The notes under the pieces: model-generated
Told to the model about the DNA's origin: nothing
Database searches by the model: none
Seen by the model: the letters and a program-made list of their open reading frames with translations, nothing else
Assembly (NCBI GenBank): GCA_037962975.1
Contig: CM075675.1
Location: forward strand, 49,708,501 to 49,772,500
From: Clitoria ternatea
Lineage: Eukaryota > Streptophyta > Magnoliopsida > Fabales > Fabaceae
DNA length: 64,000 nt
Reading direction: 5' to 3'
Shown: in pieces, positions 1-11,600 of the stretch
Layout: every line of letters starts with the position of its first letter
Position numbering within the stretch: the stretch's first letter is position 1
Position numbers and translations under genes: made by a program

Positions 1-212
1 CTTCACCTTTTACCCCATTGTAACTTCAAATTTACCTTCATTTATTCTTTTATAATTGATTAATCAAATAAATTTATTTATTCCCACAACATTTAATTAT
101 TTCTAATTGCATTTTTAATACTAATAATTCCCAAAATTTCAATAAATCCTGTTGGGCAATTATTAATATTTTTCGCCAATTAAAACTTTTCTAAAATATT
201 AGGGATGTTACA
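1..212 (+). repeat. Probable 3' end of an LTR
   Basis: AT-rich non-coding sequence that ends in GGGATGTTACA at 202-212. This is the inverted form of TGTAACATCC, the start of another LTR at 47247 in this window, and is the usual terminus of one group of long Ty3/gypsy LTRs. The start lies outside the window and no primer-binding site follows. The Cassandra element begins two bases later. No coding potential seen. Confidence 0.4.
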
Positions 213-311
213 TCTGTAATGCCCCGGCCGCTTTTCAGGAATGAACGACTCGCCCCACAGACCAACACGAGACCTTTCCAATGTGCTTTTGTCCTCACTC
301 ACACATTTCCT

Positions 312-428
312 GAGAACTTCCCAGGAGGTCACCCATCCCAGAATTACTCCAAGTTAAGCACGCTTAACTTTGGAGTTCTTAAGTGATAGGCTACCGAAAA
401 GGCTAATGCATTTGTTGGTATAGGTAGT
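312..428 (-). other. 5S rRNA-like segment in the left Cassandra LTR
   Basis: On the minus strand this reads like plant 5S rRNA: a CATACCAGC-like start, then AACTCCAAAGTTAAGCGTGC, then GGATGGGTGACCTCCTGGGAAG, with diverged spacing between. GGATGGGTGACC corresponds to the internal control region recognised through TFIIIA/TFIIIC. The block is too diverged to be a functional 5S gene. In Cassandra such blocks act as RNA polymerase III promoters. The second copy is at about 880-996. Confidence 0.8.
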
Positions 429-533
429 ACGAATTCATTTCTTTAAGCTATCCTCAACTGTATAGTCCCATACCTATACAGTCTTTGGATCCCTCTCATT
501 CCGGTATGTATTCGATTCGTTCATGTGTCCCTC

Positions 534-712
534 CCACTGGAAGCCTGCCAGGAGCCGCTCCTTGTCCGTGCCCATGCACCGGCGATCACTCCCCGCCCTC
601 AACAGTGCCCGGGATGTCACATTCCCCACTGGAAGCCTGCCAGGAGCCGCTCCTTGTCCGTGTCCATGCACCGGCGATCACTCCCCACCCTCAACAGCGC
701 CGGGATGTCACA
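534..712. repeat. Tandem duplication, 92-bp period, inside the Cassandra LTR
   Basis: Two successive copies start CCACTGGAAGCCTGCCAGG at 534 and 626, and each ends GGGATGTCACA or its equivalent. The same duplication is present in the other LTR at 1102 and 1194, so it predates the insertion. Confidence 0.88.
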
Positions 713-769
713 TGCCCACCAGCTTCCGCCTGGTTCGTCCTCGAACCATACCATACTAGGAGAGGCTAG

Positions 770-781
770 GCTCTGATACCA
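770..781 (-). other. Cassandra primer-binding site
   Basis: The minus strand reads TGGTATCAGAGC, complementary to the 3' end of initiator tRNA-Met, one base from the end of the LTR at 783. It fixes the element's orientation as minus. Confidence 0.85.
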
Positions 782-782
782 C

Positions 783-1280
783 TGTAATGCCCCGGCCGCT
801 TTTCAGGAATGAACGACTCGCCCCACAGACCAACACGAGACCTTTCCAATGTGCTTTTGTCCTCACTCACACATTTCCTGAGAACTTCCCAAGAGGTCAC
901 CCATCCCAGAATTACTCCAAGTTAAGCACGCTTAACTTTGGAGTTCTTAAGTGATAGGCTACCGAAAAGGCTAATGCATTTGTTGGTATAGGTAGTACGA
1001 ATTCATTTCTTTAAGCTATCCTCAACTGTATAGTCCCATACCTATACAGTCTTTGGATCCCTCTCATTCCGGTATGTATTCGATTCGTTCATGTGTCCCT
1101 CCCACTGGAAGCCTGCCAGGAGCCGCTCCTTGTCCGTGCCCATGCACCGGCGATCACTCCCCGCCCTCAACAGTGCCCGGGATGTCACATTCCCCGCTAG
1201 AAGCCTGCCAGGAGCCGCTCCTTGTCCGTGTCCATGCACCGGCGATCACTCCCCGCCCTCAACAGCGCCGGGATGTCACA
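783..1280 (-). repeat. Cassandra LTR, right copy (5' LTR on minus strand)
   Basis: 498 bp, nearly identical to 215-712 and adjacent to the primer-binding site at 770-781. It has the same 5S-like block (about 880-996) and the same internal duplication (units at 1102 and 1194). Confidence 0.88.
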
Positions 1281-2062
1281 GCAATTATCCGAAGAAAGGC
1301 CAGAGTTATGTACCAAACCTTAGTCAAAGACCAACCTTTGGAAACATCAATGAAGAAAGAATCTGAGAGGGATTCTTGGAGAAAAATTAACATGAACACA
1401 TTCCTCCAAAAAGTCTTTATCATTAGTGCATCTTACAAATACATTCAGATAATTTTTTAGACAATTAATGAACTTAAATTTTAATATTCTTATTAATCTT
1501 TGCAATGTTCTTTAGAAACCCATAAAATATTTACAATGATTTATTATAGACATTGCAACGAGGTTTAAAAATTTTGTTCATTAAAAGACTAAAGTCATTT
1601 AAAATAGAAGAACAGAAAAAGAAAGTTATTCAATTAATATCAATCATAACAATAAATTAGAATATTTACTTTAACTACTATAGGCATTATAGTAATAAAA
1701 TTTCATATTATTTTAAATTAATTTACCATTAATATAAAATAATAAAAAATAAAAACAATTCTTTATTGTAAACAAAAAGAAACTTATTTTAATAAACCAT
1801 ATGAAATAACTTATTAAAATAAATAAATAAAAATTATATGAGTCATAAGTAATTTTTATAACTTCTTTTAAGCTCATTCTTGATGGATTGAAATATTTAT
1901 AACAATTAAACAGTTTTAAATTTTTTTACATTATTTTAAAACATGACCACAAATAAGAACTTCACTAATAGAACATTTAAATTTAAAATTCTAAATATAT
2001 AAAATAATAAAAAAAGAACCAATTGTATGTAGATTTGTAGGGGCGCGAATCTCATTAGGCGA
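1281..2062. other. AT-rich spacer, no gene seen
   Basis: Strongly AT-rich DNA with no plausible exon, RNA gene or repeat boundary that I can support. The first 120 bases are less AT-rich and might be the interior of the retroelement whose LTR ends at 212, but no protein similarity is evident. Confidence 0.5.
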
Positions 2063-3180
2063 GTACACCAAGTGTCCGTTTGGTTAAAAGTTGATGTAAG
2101 GTTTGGGAAGCAGGGCTTGAAAAATTAGGGTTTTAAAAATGTTGTTAGGAAAATCGAGGTTTTGAAAACAGTGATTTGTGTTTAGATATTCTTGTAAAAG
2201 TGAGTTGGAAAGTAATGATTGTGTTTGGTTGAAAAATGTTTTGGTAAATTTGGTTTAAAAAAGTAGAATTTAAGGATAAAATTACCAAAAAGGATATAAG
2301 TTAAAAAGAGTAGTAAAGTAGTATATTTTTTATAAATAATATTTGAATTATATATTAAAATATTCTATTTATAATTTGATAAACAAAATATATTTATTAA
2401 TAATTATTATTAATAAATATATATATGTTATAAATAATAATATATGTTAATATTATCAACAATGTATACTCTGAAATATATATTATTGTAAATATTTATA
2501 TTGTAAATAAAACTTAATATTATTAAATTTATATGTTAATGATATAAATAAATTCATTAAGTTTAATAATGTTAAATATAATATTATTAACAATTTACAT
2601 TATTAATTATGAACTAAATGGTAAATTGAGCAAGCATAATCGCATCCCTAATTGAGTCATGAACATTACTCATGCTCAGGGATGAGATTGTGTTAATTTT
2701 ATCATTTGTCGTATAATGTATTTGATTTGGATGGTCTACATTGTTGTCATCAATGTCACGGATGTTATCAAACTCAATGTTAGGCTGAGCATATTTGCAA
2801 ATGAAGTTATAGGTTGCCATTATGGCATATACTAGCTCCACTTGAGTCTGATAGTTGAAATTAGCATACGACACATAATGGAAAACTTATTCTTCCACAC
2901 ACTGAATGTTCTTTCAATGGTGCACCTCAAGCTTAAATGAAATAGTTGAAGACTTCATTGTAATTTTCAAAATTACAATTACGCCCGAAGTTTGGGAGAT
3001 GATATCTCTCACTTTTATACAGATCCAAGTATTTTGACCAAGTTTTGGAGGTCTTTAGAGAGAACAGAAGAGAAAAGGATAAACTATTAAATTTTTGATT
3101 AATTACAGTCTTGAACAATAATGTTAAATCAAAAACTTTCACTTTGTTCATTGTTGGATCGAGCTTAATTTTTATATGTT
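2063..3180 (-). mobile_element. Decayed PIF/Harbinger transposon
   Basis: The left end has GTCCGTTTGGTTAAAAG, like the CTGTTTGGTT inverted termini of the Harbinger elements at 28.8 and 33.65 kb. It is followed by the same AT-rich subterminal sequence (ATAAAATTACCAAAAAGG at about 2276). Pieces of a minus-strand transposase follow at 2614-3151. The right end is not recognisable. Confidence 0.65.
2614..3151 (-). pseudogene. PIF/Harbinger DDE transposase fragment
   Basis: Two open blocks on the minus strand match the transposase at 29468-29836. The upstream block (2933-3151) contains DLYKSERYHLPNF and NEVFNYF. The downstream block (2614-2874) contains NYQTQVELVYAIMATYNFI, matching YETQVQLVYATMTMHNFI of the other copy. 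This is the C-terminal part of the HARBI1-like DDE endonuclease. The frame is broken between the blocks and the N-terminal two thirds is missing, so the gene is dead. Confidence 0.75.
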
Positions 3181-4507
3181 ATTTATAACACCCAATACTT
3201 CAATATGAATGATCGAATTTAAAGTTGAGATGCCAGCACATCAATTTTGACACTGTAGGATCAATATTAAAATTCTAGTTGGATGCTTAGGCGCTAGCAT
3301 CGCAATTGGACACCACTATTTCATGTTAAAAGGCCATTTAAAGGGTTTAGATAGAAAACTAGGTCATCTTGGAGGTTGGGAGAAAGGTGCGAAGGCTTTC
3401 CAACACTCTATGGAGGCCTAGAAATAAGAGACCTCTTCCAATTTTTTCCCCCTCTCTCTTGATTTTCCATCGATCTCTTGCTGTCCACTTTCCTTTTCTC
3501 CTAGTTCTATAACTTTATATACAATATTTTTTTAATATTTTCTTTTATGTGTAACTAAATCAAATAATCATTATTTCTTACACCCATTTTTAGTAATCAA
3601 AATTAATTTTGTATTCATTTTTTGTTTTTGTTTTCGAATCTATTCATATAAAGAACGTAAAACACAAAACCCCAGAGAATTCCTCTAGGAGATTAGGGTT
3701 ACTATTTCTTTGATTCACGTGTCACTTAGCCCACAAAATTCTTTTACAAGTCATATTTATACATGGATTAGAACTAAAGGAATCCGGGCTAGGCTCATTA
3801 AGCTATAACTGAAAGAGAATCAATCTCGTGCTGAGATAAGGGGATTAGAAAGTCTTGTGGGCCCCTTCTGACTCTAGGGGAATTGAATCAATTGTTAGCA
3901 TAAGTATAGCCTGCTTATGCTATTTTGTAGTGGTGTAGACATTTATAACGAGCATATAACTGTATGCAATTTAAAAACTTATTATTCATCATTAGGGATG
4001 AAAATAAGCCAAGTCGTCCATCGAGGGCCCGTGGCCCAACCCGTTTAAAGCCTACATAGGTCAGGCTTATCGAGTTAGAAAGCTAGACTTAGGCTTTTAA
4101 AAAGGTCTTTTTAACTAAACAGATTAGACCATAAACTTTCTAAAAAGCCTTTGAAGCCCAGTAGGCCGACCTGTTTAATTAGATTAATTATTAATTAGTT
4201 ATATATATAATATTTATAACATAAAATAATATATATATTACATATTTACATTTACATAATATAAATTCATATTGCAAATTTACAATTAAAAAATTAGGAG
4301 GGAAGGGAACACACATTTTTTAGGTTGTTCTTGGTCTTATAAAAGTCTCACTGTATCAATTCTTACATCGGTTAATGAAAATGATGTTATTTTTTTTTCA
4401 AATAAGTTAAACTTGAAAGGAAAAAAAAGGTATCTATTGAGTTGTAGAGTTTAAAATTTTTCACTAAAAATGTAAATTTAACATTTAAATATACATTGTT
4501 TAAATAA
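3181..4507. other. Intergenic repeats, no gene
   Basis: Besides the LTR relic at 3633-3868, a segment from about 3992 begins TAGGGATGAAAATAAGCC and has paired GGCC-rich and AAAGGCTTTT-like blocks. It resembles one arm of the hAT-type MITE class seen complete at 53234-53714, but no matching right end was found. The rest is AT-rich. Confidence 0.4.
3633..3868 (-). repeat. Diverged solo-LTR relic related to the Tat LTR at 38.7 kb
   Basis: The minus strand shares its order of motifs with the 219-bp LTRs at 38716 and 54154: CTAAGTGACAC, AATAG.., TCTAGGAGG/CTCCTAGAGG, then GGGGTTTTGTG. The length fits a single LTR. No second LTR or coding interior is attached. Borders are approximate. Confidence 0.45.
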
Positions 4508-4836
4508 GGCTAAATATACCTTTTGGTCCTCTATCTCTTAAATTATTCCCAATTTGGTCCCTTATAATTTGTTTGTTTCAATGAGGTCCCCTAACCTTTT
4601 AAAACATGTCAATTTAGTCTTTCTGTCAAGTCAGAGGTTAATGTCGTCTGAGATTCTTCTAACATGGCTTGGAGACGTTGCTAATAGCAGAGTTATGGAA
4701 GATTTCCTCCATTAAAGCCCCCATTAAAGCTTTTGGGTTGGCATGTTTATGTTGAAATTGGTTGAAAAGTTCAACAACATGACTTCCTACTTACAATCCT
4801 TCCCCATGGTCAACTCAGGTGGTTCTATGTTCAGTA

Positions 4837-5046
4837 ATGGAAGCAACTCAACGCGTGTGGTTTATCCTTATTGTGAATGCGTTGGGCACCATAAAGCAGT
4901 GCTTTGAACCTCAAGAACAATGATATACTATGGAAGATAATTCTGGGGGTGTATGAAGCATTGGGTAAAACTATTTCATGATTATTACTTTGCTTTTTTA
5001 CTTGTGGACAACTTGATGCAATTTTCAAGGTGTTTAATATTATCAA
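4837..5046 (+). pseudogene. GRF-type zinc-finger-like fragment inside the MULE
   Basis: In the frame running from codon 4851, the + strand reads TRVVYPYCEC, then TSRT, then FWGCMKHWV, with two in-frame stops between. The pattern C-x-C, T-S-R-T, G-R-x-F-W-x-C is that of plant GRF-type zinc fingers (short proteins, function mostly unknown). The downstream text after an intron-like AG at about 5060 gives GVAGDGSCNF and a charged stretch. No intact ORF exists. The assignment rests on motif spacing only. The alternative is chance similarity. Confidence 0.4.
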
Positions 5047-5559
5047 TGGTGTTTTTGTAGGGTGTAGCTGGTGATGGAAGTTGTAATTTCTTCTAATTGG
5101 TCACAGATGTTGCTGAAGCTGAGAAGGATCTATTGATTATCAGACAGAGGAAAAGAATAATCGTATTGTAGAAATCTCTTAAAGAGTCAACAAAATGAAA
5201 CAAGTGGATGTACTGCTTTTATGTGTTCTTAGCCTCATGTAATGTGCTTATGATATTTCTATGTTGATCATAGTGAGATAGATGTGGGATAGAGTGCATG
5301 TTTGAGGTGGAAATGAGAAGTTGTAAATTGTTGTTATCATAGGTGTATTTGAAGGTAGTGTAGTTTGGTTAAGTTTAGGTTGTGGAGTCTAGTTGTTAAT
5401 TTTAGTTCTTATTGTAAGATGTTAGTTTGAGTTGTAAAATTCTCTTGAGCCCTGTTGCATATATCTTGTAGTTTTAACTTTGGATTCTCCTTCACACCAA
5501 TCACCAATTTTTTAGAAAGTCATTTTGAACTCAAAAATTTGATCTTGTGTTGCCCACCA

Positions 5560-6531
5560 TACGTATGACTGTCACTTATGGTCCTTAACTTCCATGTATA
5601 CTCACTTGACAGCTTCCTACAGTAGCCATAAAACCCACACCCTTCAATGCACCTCACCTTCTTATCATTTTTTTCAAACGCCAAATCTTTACCATTTGCA
5701 ATGGCGTATGCAATGATAGCTTAAACTGCTCCTTAGTCAAGAATAAGGTACCCTTCTCCTAATAATAACACTCCATGTATGTAGGCATCTTGAAAGTTGG
5801 GTACCTTTCGCTTTCACTATATTTTGAGTTACCACTATATAGCTCCTCAGAATCCTCCTCAATGTCAGATACCACCTTTTTGTTTTTGCCTGTGTTTTTT
5901 TGACAACTGGACCTTTCACCTCTTTCAGCACTAATACCATTCATGTATGTCCTTCGGTTAACAATTCTTGGGATTTGTTTCCTCTTTCATTTTTTTTGAA
6001 ATAGGCTATGTAGTTGGATCATCAATGCCAGTACCACCTCCACCATCACCTACTGCATCCTCATTAACACCTTCAACATGTGCATGGTCCATATTTTTAA
6101 GCATCATCTTCTTGATCCACCCCCTCATCAGTGCCTTTAACATCTTACCATTCATCATATTCTCTTGATCCACCCCTTCATCATCTGAATCGTGGAAATG
6201 GATTTCTATTGGACTATCATCATTATTTTCTATTATAATATCACCTACAACTGCCTCAACATTTATTTCATCACCCTTGCCTTCAACACCTTCATTATGT
6301 GGTTCATCACCCTTATCTTCAACAACTTTATCATGTATTTTTATCGCCCTTTCCTTCAACAACTTCGTCAACACCAACATCAAGATCATTTGTTTTTTTT
6401 GGACCAGTTAGGTCCAGAACAACCTTCGACACATCAAGAGGGTGTACAATAAACATCTGAACTTTCCCCTGAGAGTGTGCAACCGACGGAAGGACTAAAT
6501 TAACGCGTTTTAAAAAGTTAAGGGACCTCAT
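5560..6531 (-). pseudogene. MuDR-type transposase, N-terminal part, broken
   Basis: The minus strand first gives a segment with DLTGPKK and acidic stretches (6331-6531, 6006-6389), then an acidic linker EDSEELYSGNSKYSESERYP (5759-5944). Next come LTKEQFKL, YAIANGKDLAFEKNDKK and RCIEGCGFYGYCRKL across frameshifts at about 5560-5760. That order (acidic N-terminus, then a MuDR/WRKY-GCM1-like DNA-binding domain with CxxC-type cysteines) is typical of plant MULE transposases. The catalytic MULE DDE domain and SWIM finger are absent. Confidence 0.6.
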
Positions 6532-6612
6532 TTAAACAAAAAATAATAAAAGACTAAACTAGGAATAACTTAAGAGATATGAGACCAAAAAGTATATTCA
6601 GTCTTTAAGTAA

Positions 6613-7800
6613 ATAGTGGAGTTTATTTGTGATATCCATTTAAAATTGGTTGAGTTTAATACTATTATATTGTCTAATATATTATTTAGTGTTGAATTCA
6701 GTTCACTATGATAAAGTAAAAGTAATTAAATAAAAAATCTTATAACTATCAATTATATTAGAATTATTGCTTAGACCAACAATTTACTCATAAAGATTAT
6801 TTGGAAAATTCTAACATTATTATACTTTGTAAATATAATTTCGTTCATTTTTATGTATACCTAACTTAAAAAATTTACTAGAATTTCTTCCTTTGCATGA
6901 TCCCAAACTTAAGAATTATGTTACAAATCTAAAAAATAAAAAAATCTACTATAAAAATCATATTGGTTGGGCCATGAAAAGAGAAATAGAAATGAAAAGA
7001 TAGAGTTAAAAATGGAAGAAATTTAATATAAAAACAAGACTTAGTACTTTTTAAATATTAATTACTCACTCACATTATAATTATTCAAACCTACCATCAG
7101 AAAACAAAATTTAATAATTATTAAAATATGTCCTGGGACACATTATCAAAGATTCATAACTTAATTATCGCTAAAATTGTCACATAAAAAAGTTACCGTT
7201 AAAATTGGACCTCACTAATCAACCTGGAAAGAAGTTGAATTTCAAAAACTCCTACAACCTACCATCACCAGTCTATTACCGGCCATATTGCAGTGTCGAA
7301 ACTCACATGGTATACTGAAACGTGCCCATGACATTGTCGATTGGTATCCCGTGTACCGGCTAGCTGATTAAGGTATTTTTGTTTTCCTGAATAGTTCATT
7401 AATGCTAATTGATAATCATGTTGTTTTATAATTCAATCATAAAATACAATTTGAATCTAAATTTATGACTACTGAGAGTCGAATTTGAGGCATTTGATGT
7501 TTAGGTTCGCGTTGAGTACAACTAATAAAATTTGATGAAAAAAGTCCTCTTTATTAATTTCAAATTTATACTATTCATGTTATCTAAATGTTAAAATTTA
7601 TTGAAGGTCATTATTTTTAAACAATAAATATTTTAAATACAAATGTTAAAGTATCTTTATCTTTTAAGCTACATTTAATATTTTAAGTCAAATAAGAATA
7701 TCATTATCATGATTAGTATTTTCAGGCAATGTTGTTTTTTCCAAAATTTGCGTTACTTAATAGAAATACAAATTATAAAATATAACTAGAATTTAATAGT
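6613..7800. other. AT-rich upstream spacer of the TFIIIC gene
   Basis: No coding exon, RNA gene or complete repeat recognised. Base composition becomes mixed only after about 7840, where the promoter region begins. Confidence 0.5.
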
Positions 7801-7838
7801 AGTATATTAGTATATATTTTTGGAGGATGTTATTCCTC

Positions 7839-7848
7839 TTATAAATTA
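7839..7848 (+). promoter_or_regulatory. Candidate TATA box of the TFIIIC subunit gene
   Basis: TATAAATTA at 7840 follows an AT-rich spacer and precedes a CT-rich and mixed-composition leader (7860-8040) that looks like 5' UTR. It lies about 0.86 kb upstream of the ATG, which fits if the leader contains the proposed intron 8044-8594. No transcript data support it. Confidence 0.35.
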
Positions 7849-8043
7849 CACGTTTCCAATAACTTTTGCAGGAAGATACACATAGACAGACACCGTTTCC
7901 TCTTGTAACGCATCTCTCCCTCGCTAATTCTCTGTTCCCGCGTAGGACAGGAAAACCCCTTCATTCTCTCTGATAGAGAAAAAAAGAATAGAATCTGAAA
8001 TCGAGCGTGAACAGAGAAACCCCTTGTCACTCGTTGCTGATAG

Positions 8044-8594
8044 GTATGTTGCCGTAACACAGCATTCGAGTTTTTATGTTAATGACAACATTGATCTTTT
8101 ACCCATTGGTTCGCTTCAATTCTAAGTCAGAGCAATTTTTGTGTGACCGTAAAACAATTACCAGCCACATGTTATTATCCACACACACACAATGCTCCTT
8201 ACTTGTTTCGTTTTCAACTGGTTTTACTCAGGGCCTGTTCTGACACTAACATGATCACTGGACCAGTTAATCACAAACCTACACTTTCAAATTTCAATTA
8301 TGATTATATACTTTGTGTTTGTAACATGTTTTATTGTTCTTAATTACGTCATCTAGGCAACATTACTTTGTGTATTCGACTGAATTGTTGTTTTCCCAAA
8401 GAAAATAAGTTGAAGGCTTATTAATGTTAAATTAGGTTTGATAATGTTGATCCTATATATGTTGGTTTTAATTAGCTTAAGGGTTTGTTTGGGTGTGAGA
8501 AAGGAGAGGAAAAGGAAGGGAATTCGAAGGCTTTCATGAAACCCTTTCTTCTTAGTAGTATTTGTTCCTAAATTCTTCCTTTCCTCTGTTTCAG
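8044..8594 (+). other. Possible 5' UTR intron of the TFIIIC subunit gene
   Basis: A donor-like GATAG/GTATGT at 8043-8044 and an acceptor-like CCTCTGTTTCAG ending at 8594 bracket T-rich DNA. The ATG at 8697 then follows within about 100 bases. Leader introns are common in plant housekeeping genes. This is inference from splice-site-like sequences only. Confidence 0.3.
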
Positions 8595-8696
8595 ATAATC
8601 TAAGCCGGTTCCATTTTTTCCGTTAGATGCTTGCTTGTTCTTTGATTTGATGCCGATTTTGTGGTGGTTGAATTGAACTACTTATGAGAGAAGAGA

Positions 8697-11600
8697 ATGG
8701 ACGCAGTTATCAATGCGGCCGTGGAAGAGATATGTTCTGGGGTTGAAGATGGACTCACTCTTGCAGCCCTATGGGCTAAGCTTAAAGCCTCACCCTCTCT
8801 TTCATCTTCTGACCTCCATCTCTCTCCCGCAGTTAAAACAGCTATATGGACAAACCTCCTCCGCATTCCCACCCTCCGCTTTGAACCAGAATCCTCTCCT
8901 CCACAACTTAAGGATGCTGAGAACCTCAACGTCAAGATCTTCGCTCGACAGCCCCTTGCTGATAACTTTCTCGGTCTTTACGATTCCCAATCTCTTCAGC
9001 ATGCTCAAACACGTGTCCTTCACCTTCTCGCAAATGCTAGAGCCAATGGTATCACTCAGAATCAGCTTGCTAAACATTTGCGCGTTGATGGAAACAACTT
9101 TCATTATGTGTTACGGAGTCTTGAGTGTCAGGGCCTAATTGTCAAGCACTCTGCTATTGAAAAGAAGAAGCAGGTTTCAACCCATGGTGAATCCAAAAGT
9201 TATCCACCTGTGACTACCAATGTAGTATACCTGCATCGCTACGCGAAACAACATGCTCCTCATGAAAGGCTTGAATTGGAAATTACCAAATTCAACACGC
9301 CCGAGGATGACTATGATGGAGCCACATTTCAAACAGATGTTCATCTTAAGGAGGATTATGCACTTCAAATGAAAGCTATTTGTGACAAACTTGCAAAAGC
9401 CAATGGCAAGGTTCGTTTTCATTCAATGCTCATTAAATTTACCAACCAACTAAACTCATCATTTATGCTGCTGATGAATCATTGTTTATTGTAATTATTT
9501 TTTGTCAAGGTTCTTCTTGTGTCTGATCTAAGGAAGGAACTTGGTTATTCTGGAAAACGTCAAAGACTAAAGGCTTGGAGACTGGTGTGTTTTCCAACTT
9601 AGAACTTCCTAAAATTTTATTTTTGTTTTATGTTACGCGTAGATTGCCTTATTGCTCTTGTATGACCAGATTTGTCACAAGTTGATAGCTGATGGTATTT
9701 TAGAGCAGTTTGATGCTAAGGTGAATGGCAAGGTTAGTTGGTATATACCAATTTATAACAACTGTATCCACATTGCCTTTATACCTGAAATTCTGTTTGA
9801 TGAATGGTGAGTGAGAACTGTTTCAGCAATTTCTCTCTTGGCATGCCTTAAAAATCTTCTCCTTGTGGGAAGCGACTTCAACTTAGAAGTCAGTCACATT
9901 GCTCTGTCAAAAATAAAATAAAATAACAAAAAATTAAATATGCAGTCACATTAGGGTGAAAACAGATTGTTTTGGTTTGCAATATCCTTTTCGTCTCTTA
10001 GATTTGGGTATTGAGCCTAACTCAATCCTAAAAGTTAGCTCATAGGACGTGGATTACCCTCACCTTGTATACTTTTAATTGGCTAGATCACTAATCAATA
10101 TTGGACTTTCAACACATCCTCTCATGGCTAGGAATGAACATCTAGAGTGCCGACAAATACGGGTGGCCCAATAACATGACTTACAACACACCCCCTCATG
10201 GGTGGCCCAACAATGGATCTAGGATAGGATAGACTTTGATACCATCTTAAATTTGGGTATTGGGTCTAATTCAATCCTAAAAGTTAGCTCATAGGATGAG
10301 GATTACCTCCATCTTATATATTTTTAATTGGCCATATCACTAGTCAATGTGGGACTTTCGACATCGTCCTTCATCTAACTAAAAGCTTCTTTGTACTATT
10401 CCAAAAATGAACTGGATTCATCTTGCAATTCCACATTTCAACATGATCCTTTCAAATAATATGCCAGTGATGAAAAAATATCCACTATTCAAATCATGAG
10501 ACTAGTATTTGACTATTTGACATTTGAGTAACCAAATTTCTGTTTTCAGCTCCCATACTTCTGCTTTTTAGTTTACCTCATATTTACTCTGTCAAATGGT
10601 ATTCTTAATATCAATTGAATCCTTTTGTACTTTGTGCTGAATACCTACAGCCAATTTTCCCTCTCCCATTTTTGGCCATAAGTTAGTACAACTTTGTTGT
10701 GGTGATGACATAATTTCTGCTTTTTACTTATTTGTAGATTGAGGCTTGCCTGCGGCTTGTTGACCCAATAACTACTGGATCTGCAAATGAAGATAAAATG
10801 TTGAACTCTGGGAAAACATGTCAAGTTATTGACCAGCTTGTGGAGCTTCCCATTGAGCATCAAATTGTTGATATTATTGATGCTGCAGGATCATGTGGCA
10901 TTACTGTAAAGGAGGTACACTATTGATTCTTAAATTTTTGTCTTTTAGTAAGGCATGAGAAAAGATGTCAACACCAGGAAGAGAGAATTAAAATAGAGAC
11001 AGTCAGTGATTTATATTGTGTAGGACATTTCTGAGATGGATTGAAGGTAGATTATATCCTTCTAAAATCACTTCAAGGAACTTGCTGATGGATATACTAT
11101 ATTCAAATTTATGGAGAAGATTTGAGATGAAGTGTTCTGGAGTGCAATTTGTGGTTTATATGTAGCACTAGCAGCGAGTCAGTGACTAAAAAATGGCTGC
11201 ATTGGGTTTCTATAAAGTGCAATATACTTATAGAGATAATGGCGGCATGAAGTTTGACTGTTTATGTGGATTGGTTGAATGCTATTTTAGCTTTAGTATT
11301 GATACAGTTTAATTCAAGTGCAGGTGAACATTGAAAGTTGAAACCCATGGTCAAAAGTCCCAAAACTATGCCAAGGAACCAATATTCCCAATTGCTAAAT
11401 CTAGAAGCACCAGGACTGGCTTTTATTAAGATTAGTCCAGCAATAATATATTTGCATGGCACAATTTTTCCTCTTTTTGGGTGTGTATGCTACTGCATGT
11501 GGGAATTTGCATGTTTGATCCTTGTTTTTAGATTTACTGTGTTAATTCAGTCAATGTTATGTAGTTCTTACCGGCTTATAGATGTTAGATGATTAGGTGG

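Larger units (their letters stand above)
215..712 (-). repeat. Cassandra LTR, left copy (3' LTR on minus strand)
   Basis: 498 bp, TG...CA bounded. It contains a 5S-like block at about 312-428 and a direct tandem duplication near its right end. Confidence 0.88.
215..1280 (-). mobile_element. Cassandra-type TRIM carrying 5S rRNA-like sequence
   Basis: Two 498-bp direct repeats (215-712 and 783-1280), both starting TGTAATGCCCCGGCC and ending GGGATGTCACA, flank a 70-bp interior. Read on the minus strand, the interior begins one base after the LTR with TGGTATCAGAGC, the initiator-tRNA-Met primer-binding site. Each LTR holds a 5S-rRNA-like segment in minus orientation. Cassandra elements are known non-autonomous terminal-repeat retrotransposons in miniature with 5S promoters in their LTRs, which matches. 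By eye the two LTRs differ at about four positions, so insertion is fairly recent. The 5 bases either side (ACATC and GCAAT) are not a target-site duplication. ORFs read across this element are not genes. Confidence 0.9.
4508..6603. mobile_element. Mutator-like element with long terminal inverted repeats
   Basis: The left end (GGCTAAATATACCTTTTGG from 4508) and the inverted right end (GACTGAATATACTTTTTGG, ending 6603) match for about 120 bases. The flanks carry a 9-bp direct repeat with one mismatch (TTTAAATAA at 4499-4507, TTTAAGTAA at 6604-6612). A 9-bp duplication and long TIRs are the Mutator signature. The interior holds a broken MuDR-type transposase start on the minus strand and a broken zinc-finger fragment on the plus strand. 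The element is therefore non-autonomous, and either a Pack-MULE or an internally rearranged autonomous element. Confidence 0.75.

Noticed and set aside
312..428. A functional 5S rRNA gene
   Set aside because: Diverged in the middle, placed inside LTRs with a primer-binding site next to them. It is the 5S-derived part of Cassandra.
485..1460. Cys/Pro-rich open frames, duplicated 568 bp apart
   Set aside because: They are the two Cassandra LTRs read through. 5S-like and non-coding.
8713..9138. Alternative 141-codon frame in TFIIIC exon 1
   Set aside because: Shadow frame. The frame from 8697 carries the winged-helix domain and splices cleanly.
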